Source: Gnetum montanum (taxonomy: Eukaryota > Streptophyta > Gnetopsida > Gnetales > Gnetaceae). Taken from it: a DNA stretch of 27,411 bases. Position 1 is the stretch's first letter, and the number at the start of each line of letters is the position of its first letter. Both the position numbers and the translations under genes were made by a program. The notes beneath the pieces were generated by a model that saw nothing but the letters and a program-made list of their open reading frames with translations, was not told the DNA's origin and searched no databases. The DNA is taken from assembly GCA_015680685.1 (NCBI GenBank), contig MNCI01002038.1:26392-53802 (forward strand), given 5' to 3'. Positions 19,969 to 27,411 of this stretch are shown in pieces.

Positions 19969-20158
19969 AAATCCTACCAATTCACAGGCCATTACTCTGC
20001 AACTGCATACTACTAGTGATCATTCATCACCTGTCATTTCCTCTAGGATGATTTATTCATCAATAATGTCATCCACCAACACTATACCACATATTGAATC
20101 CACTTCTCGGCTAGCTAAATACCATCCAGCATCCATATGCCAAATGAAATTTTCTTGA
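19969..20158 (+). pseudogene. Second part of the unknown in-frame C1 segment
   Basis: About 63 codons without a stop, Ser/Thr/Ile/Pro-rich (DHSSPVISSRMIYSSIMSST, about 20012), continuing the frame of 12091-12911. It joins the RT tail at ICQMKFS. The Ser/Pro-rich character fits an integrase-RT linker, but the RT fingers and palm that should follow are missing. A minus-strand ORF over it (20053-20259) is a shadow. Confidence 0.5.
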
Positions 20159-20640
20159 TCCTTAATTGAAAATTTTGGCATGATTAATTGTAATCGATCA
20201 AATACACCACTCTCCCTTGGTATAAAACTTACCAAGGATGATACATCCCCATCCTTCAATCCTTCATTATACTATTCCCTTATTGGTAGGCTCATGTATC
20301 TTTCGAATACTTATCTAGACATCCAATTTGCTATAAATTACCTCTCCCTATTCATGCAAGATCTACATGAATCACATTGGAAAANCACTTGAACCTTCCA
20401 TTTGTTTATACTATGATAGCATAAGTGCTATTGTGATGGTGCATAATCTTGTTCATCATAAACGTTCCAAAAATATAGACATAAAGCATCATCATCTTAG
20501 AAGCTTGATCCAAGACAACATAGTCAACATGGAACATTATGTGACTGAAGCATAAATGGTAGATGTCTTTACTAAGATTCTAAGCCATGAAAAGTTTGAA
20601 TCTTTCTGATACTTCCTTGGAGTGAAAATCTCTTACCATC
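20159..20640 (+). pseudogene. C1 copia RT C-terminus and RNase H relic, with a gap
   Basis: RT tail: SLIENFGMINCNRSNTPLSL (about 20163), LYYSLIGRLMYL, DIQFAINYLS, HESHW (to 20380). These correspond to FGM..C.P..TPL, YRSLVGSLMYL, RPDIAFAV and SHW in copia. An N at 20385 follows. Then RNase H: CLYYDSISAI (about 20405), HKRSKNIDIKHHHLRSL and MVDVFTKIL (about 20555-20580). About 110 residues normally found between SHW and the YCDNQSA motif are missing, so the N marks lost sequence or a deletion. The YVDD active site is not present. Confidence 0.88.
20385..20385. other. Single-N assembly gap in copia RNase H
   Basis: One N stands where about 330 bp of RT-RNase H connection should be. The two other Ns in the window sit at an evident misjoin, so a single N here most likely stands for a gap of unknown size. 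Confidence 0.7.
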
Positions 20641-20682
20641 ATGGGGGCTAGGGGGTGGGGCAAGGGTGAAGGGGGGTGGGTT
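20641..20682 (+). other. C1 polypurine tract
   Basis: ATGGGGGCTAGGGGGTGGGG and GAAGGGGGGTGGGTT lie directly before the LTR start TGTGAAAT. Long G-rich tract, plus-strand primer in relatives. Confidence 0.75.
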
Positions 20683-21179
20683 TGTGAAATATGATGACTA
20701 GATGTTCTACAAAAGAATTAGATAGATCTCATCCATAGATCTATGTTAAATAAGATGAGATCCTATTCATGTAATTCCTATCTAATCCCATGTTTAGTTC
20801 ATCCCTTATTAAAAAGATACTTAAATAAGATGATAAGAATCATTCCCATGATTTCCTACATTCATGATTATCTCTTCAAATCTATTCTTGGGAGATCAAA
20901 GGCCTATATAATTGTAGCAGCTCATATTCATTAGTAATATAGAAGTAATATCAGAATTTAAGAGAATCTCATAAGAGTTTGTTTGTTCTAACCAAGTTCT
21001 TGCTTTCCTTATAGTGTAGATCATAGATCCAAGGCCCTTTAGATTCTTCATGACTACCCTCTTTAGTTTAGGATTGAGCCTTCATTAAGGTTGGTGTCTT
21101 GGTTTGATTGCAAGATTAGTATAGATCCAATGTTGAAAAATTCATGGATCAATTCTTGTGATCTCATCATAAGACCACA
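20683..21179 (+). repeat. C1 3' LTR
   Basis: About 497 bp, TGTGAAAT...GACCACA, unrelated to the gypsy LTRs. CCTATATAATTG at about 20903 is a TATA-like element. Boundaries are chosen from the polypurine tract on the left and the return of E3 sequence on the right; the right end may be off by a few bases. CGAAT (21180-21184) would be the duplication. Confidence 0.65.
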
Positions 21180-21660
21180 CGAATGTTGTAGGTCATTTAT
21201 TGAGCACTTCCAATCATTTCCTTTTTTATTCTTTTTCTATGTTGGTGTTGATAATCATCGACTTCTTGTTGTTCAGAAATGCATATTCTACTGTTGTCAG
21301 TAGGGATTTCAATTCTAGTGATTCTGGTTCCATTGTGTCTAGGATCTCTAGGTATCCCCAATTATTTCTTCCTCCTAATTATTTTAGGGTAGAAGTGTCC
21401 TTTCCTTATCTATTCTAACTTATCAATTTCTATAACATAGGTACTAATGATTTGTTCTTCTTGTTCCATGTACTTGTCAGATTGAGTTTCTTCACTTGTA
21501 ATCAGCCACTAGGTGCCCTCTTGCTAAGTGGCTACTACATCTTGTTTTGGCACATCTATTGCATGCCTTGGTCTCTTCTTGTTTATTAGCCTAGATTCTT
21601 TGCATGCAATTGCACCCATTATCGCTATATGTGATACATGGAATTATTCATCTTTGTATG
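21180..21660 (-). other. E3 protease-RT spacer
   Basis: The upper part (21450-21660) aligns with E2 15840-15990. The lower 270 bp have no counterpart because E2 is deleted there. No RT motif is reached before the C1 insertion. The plus-strand ORFs in this stretch have no recognisable content. Confidence 0.5.
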
Positions 21661-22030
21661 ATCCTATCCTAATATTCCTTGGAAATTTCCAAGGACAAAT
21701 CATGAATTTCAAGCTTAGCATCAATAGTGCTAAGCCAAGATCTTCCCATAATGATTGGAAATTCTCCCTTGTTTTTTCCCACATGAATGACTATAAAATC
21801 AATAGGGTAGGACCAACCACTAATGGTAGTAATCACATCATCCACTTGTCCAAGTGGAATTGTGATTAAATAGTCTACAAGCTCTAAGAAAATGTTACTA
21901 TTCTTTAATGGTGGTAGATTCCAAGCTTGATACATGTCTTGAGATATTAAGTTTACTTCGAATCTAGAATCTAGTAGAGCTTTGCATGGTTTTTGTCTTG
22001 CTATTTGGAGATAAACTAAGGGACTTCCTG
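21661..22030 (-). pseudogene. E3 retropepsin relic with mutated active site
   Basis: LVYLQIARQKPCKALLDSRF (about 21965-22020), then NLISQDMYQAWNLPPLKNSN, GWSYPIDFIVIHVGKN and IIMGRSWLSTIDA (about 21715-21750). It aligns throughout with the E2 protease. The catalytic triplet Asp-Ser-Gly is Asp-Ser-Arg (21963-21971), a GGA to AGA type change, which would abolish activity. The frame is otherwise open for about 120 codons. Confidence 0.85.
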
Positions 22031-23408
22031 GATCAGTTCTCTTCTATGGAGAGCCTTGCTTTAATCCAATGAGTTATTGTTTAGGTGAGCATGATAGTTA
22101 TGACATTTGAATTTGATGAAGTCGAAAGCTTGCTTCATTGAGAAGGATTGGATGTAGATGGGGTAGAAGTAGACGTGTTTCTCATCCATTGAATCTTTTT
22201 TGGACTCATTTTGAAAAATGGTTGTTTCTTGGGTTTAGATTCATAGGTAATCATCTCATCATGCATATTAACCACCTTGGTAGCATTCTTCTACTGTGGT
22301 TGTGATGGAAATTCCCCTTGCATAATGGCACTAGTGGTAGAGGATTTAGGTGTTGATTAGAATGACTAGCGGTTGATGGATACACATATGAGTTTGGATC
22401 TATTCTTGGTGGCATCAATCTATGGTATTCTATTGGATAGTACTATGGGGGTTGAATAGTTGCATTACCAGGTGATATTGGACATTAGATGAAATATCCA
22501 TAGGGTTATGACTATCTGTATGGATATTATTGGCAAGGTGGTGGCATAGTCCATGATTGAGGCTATTGCCACTACTGATAATATTGTTCCTACATCTGTA
22601 GAAAAGCTCCACTAGGATACTACATTGGTTGGAGGTTTTGTTGGCAGTTACCTTGAGGATAAGGTAACTGTTTGGGCATCTATTTTTTAACAAATCTAGG
22701 GCTAAGTGCATATACCCCCATCTCTTATAAATGTGCCATGACTAGGCAACATCCCTTGAGATGTTCATATTGACATATAGTGCAACCTTCCTCATCTACG
22801 AAGTTGGTGTCTGAGCACTCAGCTATTGAAGCAACTTTGCCTTTTCATCCAAACTCTTTATTTTTCCTCTTGTCCTTACTTTTTCCAAAGGATTTCTTGG
22901 TTCTTTCCTCCACAATCTTTAATGCAATTGCAAATTTTTCATCAACAGAATCCCACATTTTCTCTACTTTGGTTGTGATGTCATTTATAGATTTTTGGAT
23001 CGGTAGAGTCTTTTTTTGGATGGTATAATCTAAGGTTTTCTCCTCTTGTATATCGTAGACTTGTGTATCTCTTTTTTGAATTGATGGATCTCTGTTATAC
23101 TCCTCAGTTGATTCCCTCTTTCTTAGCTTACCTTCCTTTGTTGCCACTTGATCAATTAGTCTTTGGATGTGATGGATGCTCATTTTAGATAACTTTCCTT
23201 GGGTGTAAACCCCAGGAGTCTCTTTGGTTTTGCTTTGTAGCCCATCTACAATGTGCCTAAGCTATTCCCTTGATGAAAATCTATGACATGGGCATTTGTG
23301 CAACAATGAATAGTATCTACCCATTGCTACATCAAGGGTCTCATGAGTCCCTTGCTTCCATCCCTGGATTTGTTTTTCAAGTTAGATACTTGTGAATAAG
23401 TTTGATAT
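22031..23408 (-). pseudogene. E3 gag C-terminal two-thirds relic
   Basis: From the C-terminal side: a Pro/Gln-type linker with frameshifts (22031-22690); a knuckle at 22747-22787 (CTICQYEHLKGCC) with all Cys and His kept; a Lys-rich tail (FGKSKDKRKNKEFG, about 22845); a coiled coil (IDQVATKEGKLRKRESTEEY, about 23150); and the end of the gag core (GHRF.SRE, about 23270). The frame breaks at several places. The reading is cut at the N (23409) within the core motif KYQTYS, and continues in the inverted segment. Confidence 0.8.
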
Positions 23409-23409
23409 N

Positions 23410-23500
23410 TGTACGTGACATCGTAGGGGACAACGTGATATTGCGTATACGATATTGCATGGGATGCGATATCGCAGCTCATGTGAATTGCATCTCATCA
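23410..23500 (-). repeat. E4 5' LTR start (U3), displaced by the assembly inversion
   Basis: Read on the minus strand from 23500: TGATGAGATGCAATTCACAT, then GCGATATCGCATCCC, GCAATATCGTATAC, GCAATATCACGTTGTCCCC and GATGTCACGTAC. It starts with the family TGATGAG and carries four GATATCGC-type units, like the E2 U3. ATCAA (23501-23505) would be the adjacent host bases in E3 gag. The TATA box and the start of R are lost in the gap at 23409/23905. Confidence 0.7.
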
Positions 23501-23904
23501 ATCAAGATGATGAACCCTTGATGGTAACTCAATGCATGATCAACATCTAGGAAGTTGTTCACATCCTAACTAGGCACATGAGGGATAGCCGAATCAAACA
23601 ACTAGACATGAACAACATGCCAAGATTTCAACATGGCTATAATGCTAATCCACAACATCACCTTCAATCTTTACATGATACCTGTGTCCTACAAAACATC
23701 AAAAGTGATTGGCAAAAATTAAATTTTTTTTCCAAAATACTTGTGAAGAAGGCCAAGAGCTACTATAGGTCATTGGAATCTGGATCAATAAGATGCTAAA
23801 AAACCATGCTCAAACTCTTTAATGATAAATATCAAACTTATTCACAAGTATCTAACTTGAAAAACAAATCCAGGGATGGAAGCAAGGGACTCATGAGACC
23901 CTTG
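23501..23904 (+). pseudogene. E3 gag core piece (misoriented)
   Basis: As given it reads on the plus strand: HMRDSRIKQLDMNNMPRFQ (about 23575), NANPQHHLQSLHDTCVLQN, SDWQKLNFF, KAKSYYRSLESGSI, and LFNDKYQTYSQVSNL (about 23815-23865). It is the N-terminal half of the gag core missing from E3 at 23408 and belongs on the minus strand after correction. It is interrupted by E4 just upstream, at 23500. Confidence 0.8.
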
Positions 23905-23905
23905 N

Positions 23906-24620
23906 TTTGTGTACAGCAATAAATACGAGCTTTGTGGATAAACCTTACAGTGCATGGAATAGGATTTATTACTTGTTATTTATTACCTGTTATTTCTTAC
24001 TTGTTATTTATTACCCTGCAGTAGTGCGGCATGAGTACGACTTGATTACGAGCATTTATGGATGTGTACGGCTAATCAAGGAATCGGCTGCTCATTGTGA
24101 TTAGATTCTATCACCCTCAACTCCTAGAATGCGGAATGAGTACGACTTGATTATGAGCATCTAAGGATGTGTACGACTAGTCAAGGAACAAATGCTCATT
24201 ACGCTTAGGCTAGTTAAGTGCCTCAGTATGACCACTTCGAGCACATGCGTTACATGTGGTGATCCCAGTAATGATTAGCATTTGGTAGCCACAGTTGCAT
24301 AGTTCAGGGTGTGTATGGTAAGTGGGAATGGATGCTGATTCTAGGTTAATTTAAACTTAGTCATTAGTTAGAGTTAGTTAGTTCCTCAACCCTTCACCTT
24401 GATAGCATAGGAGAAAAACATAAAAGATATAAAAATCATATACCTCGGACTTACTTAACCATACACCATGATAAACACAAGTAATTCTGGGAAGACTATG
24501 AATGATTAACCCCAAGTGTTCCATGGGGCATGTAGGCACTTAGTCTGCAGAGTTTGACCAAATTGCGCGTGCTACGCTTGTTTCGTATGGTTGAGTGTAG
24601 GGGTACCTCGCCACTCATCA
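23906..24620 (+). repeat. E4 5' LTR, main part
   Basis: Begins after the gap with GTACAGCAATAAATACGAGC (the poly(A) region of the family) and ends CGCCACTCATCA. Contains short T/A-rich repeats at 23966-24015 (ACTTGTTATTTATTACC and variants), a roughly 106-bp tandem duplication (24024-24215), and the roughly 25-bp repeat (24250-24297). The end GTGTAGGGGTACCTCGCCAC is nearly the same in E2. Its first 91 bp are at 23410-23500. Confidence 0.82.
24024..24215 (+). repeat. Tandem duplication in the E4 LTR
   Basis: TGCGGCATGAGTACGACTTG at 24024 and TGCGGAATGAGTACGACTTG at 24130 start two units, 106 bp apart. Each continues with GATTA.GAGCAT.TA.GGATG and a GCTCATT near the end. Not seen in the LTRs of E1, E2 or A. 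Confidence 0.75.
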
Positions 24621-24621
24621 T

Positions 24622-24639
24622 TGACGCTGTTGTCGGGGA
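24622..24639 (+). other. E4 primer-binding site (tRNA-Asp type)
   Basis: TGACGCTGTTGTCGGGGA, one base after the LTR. Three differences from the tRNA-Asp complement, all of the transition type. The leader (24640-24763) shows nothing else. Confidence 0.85.
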
Positions 24640-24763
24640 CTAAGTGTTTGTGCACTAAATAGAACATAAAGGATATCACTCACATCTTTGGGAGCCTAAA
24701 CAAACCTTTGAGTTAATCAAGATAAAAAAAATTATATAACGGTGAAATAGCACACTGATAACA

Positions 24764-27411
24764 ATGTCTTCTTCTCATAAGAGCAACTCACCACCTAAGG
24801 ACCATACACAAGATAGTCGGCAACATAAAACACATAGTCGAAATCAGCCAAGTCCTAAACAATACAAGATAGTTTATACTCATCTTGATGAGTATATTCC
24901 AAACTTCACTTGTATCCTCCATCAAGATGAATAGCTACGATGGAGAGATTTGCAAGGTAACATCGTGTTACCCCCAGATCAATCAGTCTCTCGTATGCTT
25001 TTCCGTGCCTTGGCATAGATTGGCATGATAGAATTATACACTGAATACGTTGCAGATGATTTTGATATGAGGGATTATCATCCCATAGAAGCACAACGTA
25101 TGAGAGACTCAAGGCAGGAGAGTTAACATACACTTTTGAAGGGCAAAGGTCCACACGTCCTTAGCAAAATAGGAGATGAGGAACCCCTTATAATGGGTTC
25201 TTTAGCAAATGATGTTCCCCCTCCTAACGATGATGAGGAGGTTGGGTATCAGAACCTACGATCAACTATACATAACCATGGTTCAGATGCCCGTGAACAC
25301 CAACTATTCACAGAGGGAAACACCACTCATGCTAAGGACAGGCACTTAGATCGTCACCACGATTGGGGCCGTATCATTCGAAGAGAAGGAAAGAAACATC
25401 GTCATGGCGATGGTTTCCCTTCTTCTTTCCCTTCTTCACATCACTCACCCTCTCCTTCCACATCTGGGCATAGCCATCATGAACACAACAGAGAGGATAA
25501 AGCTAGAAAAAACGAGAGACCTCGATGGGAAATTCGAGAGAGAGGACAATGGTAAGGACGTAGGGAGAGTAGGGAACAACGAAGACATCATAGGCATCAT
25601 GAAAGAGACGATCATGATGAGCCCCTACTCGCAACCCGAAGTATGCTTGACATAACAGAGGCAGTTAGGATTCCCACAAGGCATTTAAAAGATAGTCGGA
25701 TCAAACGTTTAGACATGAACAATATCCCATGATTTGAAGGTGGATACAATGCTGATTCGCAAAATCATTTATAGGCATTCCACGATTCTTGTGCCTTGAA
25801 GAATATAGAAAATGAGTGGCAAAAACTTAAGTTGTTCCCAAGGACACTCATCAAGGAAGCAGAGAGTTGGTATCGATCCTTAGAATCGGAAACCATCAGG
25901 AGGTGGAGTACGATGCTAGAACTGTTCAACGAGAAGTATCAAACGTACTCCAGAGTATCCAATTTGTGTAAGCAGATCCAAGGTTGGAAATAAGGCACAT
26001 ATGAACCTTTGGATGCTGCCATGACCCGCTACTACACATTGTTACATCATTTCCTGGGCCATGGGTATGCTCAGCGGGATCAACTTCACCACATCGTGGA
26101 TGGGCTAAGGCATGAAACTAGAAGAACCCTTGGGACATATGCCCAAGGGAGACTCTCACAACTTAGAGCCCATGAAGTACATTATTTGTTGGAAAGGGTA
26201 GTAAAAGAAGAAGGTGAGCTACAAAAAAGGGAAAGTGTGGAAGAGTACAACTGTGATCCCTCTCTTCGGAAGAAGGGAGTGAAATTTTGTGATGAAGAGG
26301 ATGAGTCACCAATCGAAGAGTTGGTGAATAGAAAGACCTTGCTGCTTCAAAAGCTCATAATAGAAATAGCAGCTAAGGTAGATGACATATGGAGTTCCTT
26401 AGACTCTAAAATTGAAACTGTCTTAAAAATTGTAGAAGAGTCTAAGGTAGAACAAAGTAGTGACAAAGGTAAGACAAAGTGGAGAGATTTAGGCCCTGCA
26501 CATAACAAGGGTAAGGGGAAAATCACTAACTCCGATGTGGTTGTGGAGTCAAACACAAATAATGATGGTGGATGTGAGATCTGCCACTATGACCATCCTA
26601 AGGGATGTTGTCCAATTATCTCACATCTATAGGAGTCTGGGGTGTATGCACTTAATCCAAGACTCAACCAATGACAAACACCCTGAAGGTTACCTTTTTT
26701 ACAAGGTAACCCAAGGCAGTTCCACCAACCCTTAATGTATTATCCAAGTGGAACTCCACCACAACCCATTGGACAACATTAGCAATGGCAATACCCATAG
26801 TCATGGGGGATGCCATCGCCAAAACATCAATACCCTTACCAGCAGCCTGACCCTTATGGATATTATGTGTAGCAGTCAATTTCTCCAAGTGACTCTATGA
26901 GTCACTCAACCCCCCACCATCACTACCAAGTTCGGGAGTACTTCAGAAGGACTCCTTGTCCTCTGGGAGACACTCCATACCCACACCATCCTCCTAATCC
27001 ATCTGCACCTCTTCCACTAGTAGTAGTTCCCATAACACCTCCTGCTCCAATAGTGCAAGGGAAACTTCCTACCCAACTACAGCAATGTCACACTGCGAGA
27101 GCTGTAAATATTCAACCTATTGCTGGTTCTGACAACCATAAAAAGAGAAGATCTTTCTTCAAAACCAAAAGCCCAGACAAACTCTCACAACAACAAGCGG
27201 TTGGGCCCATGTACACTCCTCCACCATCTAACACTTCGGAGCACCCTTCAGTCCAACAGAGCTTAACGCATACGATTATGTTAACGCATACTATAACTGA
27301 CTGGATCAAGGTAGGCCACCTTCCCAGGAAATTAACTGACCTTGGGAGTCCCTTAATCTATTTACAAATCATCGAAAATAAACCACATAGGGCTCTTCTT
27401 GACTCAGGTTC
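24764..27411 (+). pseudogene. E4 gag-protease polyprotein relic, single frame
   Basis: ATG at 24764 (MSSSHKSNSPPKDHTQ). One frame runs to the window end (about 880 codons) without any frameshift, broken only by about 13 stops (7 TAG, 3 TAA, 3 TGA). Order: conserved N-terminus (THLDEYIPNFTCILHQDE); His/Ser/Arg-rich linker (FPSSHHSPSPSTSGHSHHEH, about 25430; HRHHERDDHDEP, about 25590); gag core FEGGYNADSQNHL (25734) to YAQGRLSQLRAHEVHYLLER (about 26195); coiled coil (VVKEEGELQKRESVEEY) to about 26450; knuckle CEICHYDHPKGCC (26573-26611); Pro/Gln-rich linker (to about 27280); and protease start ending at Leu-Leu-Asp-Ser-Gly at the edge. At four or more stops E2 has Gln or Arg. Confidence 0.88.

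Larger units (their letters stand above)
19964..21179 (+). mobile_element. C1: Ty1/copia element, second segment (RT tail, RNase H, 3' LTR)
   Basis: Continuation of C1 after E2. The first five bases are the right copy of the GATAT duplication. With E2 and one duplication removed, codons ...CAT TGG GAT AT|A AAT CCT run on in the same frame. The 3' LTR ends near 21179, followed by minus-strand E3 sequence, so C1 is inserted in E3 between its protease and RT. Confidence 0.9.
21180..23408 (-). mobile_element. E3: Ty3/gypsy element, gag-protease part, host of C1 and E4
   Basis: Minus-strand element of the same family. It runs from the protease-RT spacer (21180) up through protease and gag to the gap at 23409. 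Its gag continues in the misplaced segment 23501-23904. RT and downstream parts lie beyond C1, outside the window. As the host of two other insertions it is the oldest element here that can be ordered. Confidence 0.82.
23409..23905. other. Inverted assembly segment bounded by single Ns
   Basis: Ns at 23409 and 23905 enclose 23410-23904. The last 76 bases before the second N (23829-23904) are the exact reverse complement of the last 76 bases before the first N (23333-23408). Turning the segment round makes a perfect 76-bp overlap, lets the E3 gag continue, and puts the E4 LTR start next to the E4 LTR. I read this as a contig placed in the wrong orientation, not as a biological hairpin. Confidence 0.85.
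24621..27411 (+). mobile_element. E4: Ty3/gypsy element internal region, truncated by window edge
   Basis: Same family as E2, plus strand. PBS, leader, gag and the start of protease are present. The rest of pol and the 3' LTR are outside the window. The LTR start in the inverted segment shows it inserted in the E3 gag. Confidence 0.85.

Noticed and set aside
20053-20259. Minus-strand ORF containing a VDD string, considered as RT
   Set aside because: No flanking RT motifs and it lies opposite the readable plus-strand copia frame.
23333-23904. 76-bp perfect inverted repeat as a hairpin or palindromic element
   Set aside because: Both arms end exactly at an N and both are the same piece of E3 gag; an assembly inversion explains it fully.
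23966-24215. CRISPR-like array from the repeats in the E4 LTR
   Set aside because: Units differ in length, are directly adjacent or degenerate, and have no spacers; they are LTR tandem repeats in a plant-type context.
1-27411. tRNA or rRNA genes
   Set aside because: The only tRNA-like matches are the 18-nt primer-binding sites; no cloverleaf or rRNA block was recognised by eye.

Overview
The window looks like plant nuclear DNA built almost entirely from decayed, nested LTR retrotransposons. No intact host gene, tRNA, rRNA or CRISPR array is visible. Evidence for a plant is a primer-binding site complementary to the 3' end of plant tRNA-Asp, Athila-type integrase and spacer organisation, copia polyprotein motifs, and stop codons of the kind produced by decay of methylated cytosines. 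The genome is probably large and repeat-rich (a gymnosperm would fit), but the species cannot be fixed from this sequence. Only single Ns mark assembly gaps (20385, 23409, 23905).

I recognise six elements. Five (E1, A, E2, E3, E4) share LTRs of one Ty3/gypsy family: TGATGAG...CTCATCA ends, a TATA box close to the LTR start, and a conserved GCAATAAAGATGA poly(A) region. The sixth (C1) is Ty1/copia. Layout: E1 (minus, 1-3267) sits inside the integrase of A (plus, 3268-9912). A sits in the gag of C1 (plus, 9913-12911 and 19964-21179). E2 (minus, 12912-19963) also sits in C1, with a perfect 5-bp target duplication GATAT. C1 sits in E3 (minus, 21180-23408 plus a misplaced piece to 23904). E4 (plus, 23906 to the window end, with its LTR start in the same misplaced piece) sits in the gag of E3. 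The order of insertion is therefore E3, then C1, then A and E2, then E1; E4 is younger than E3. Removing E2 and one GATAT joins the two halves of C1 in one continuous reading frame, which supports this reading.

The gypsy family encodes a His/Arg/Ser-rich gag, a zinc knuckle with unusual spacing, a proline/glutamine-rich linker and a retropepsin in one frame. E2 has lost reverse transcriptase, RNase H and nearly all integrase. A keeps the integrase C-terminus, a 1.6-kb non-coding spacer and a long coiled-coil ORF which appears to have its own U3-like promoter and a 5'-UTR intron. No reverse-transcriptase YxDD palm is visible anywhere in the window.

Main points for a second look: the internal promoter/intron module in A; a roughly 340-codon in-frame segment of unknown origin where copia RT should be; hypervariable repeat cassettes in U3; an 11-nt polypurine-like motif present three times in E2; and an assembly inversion at 23410-23904.
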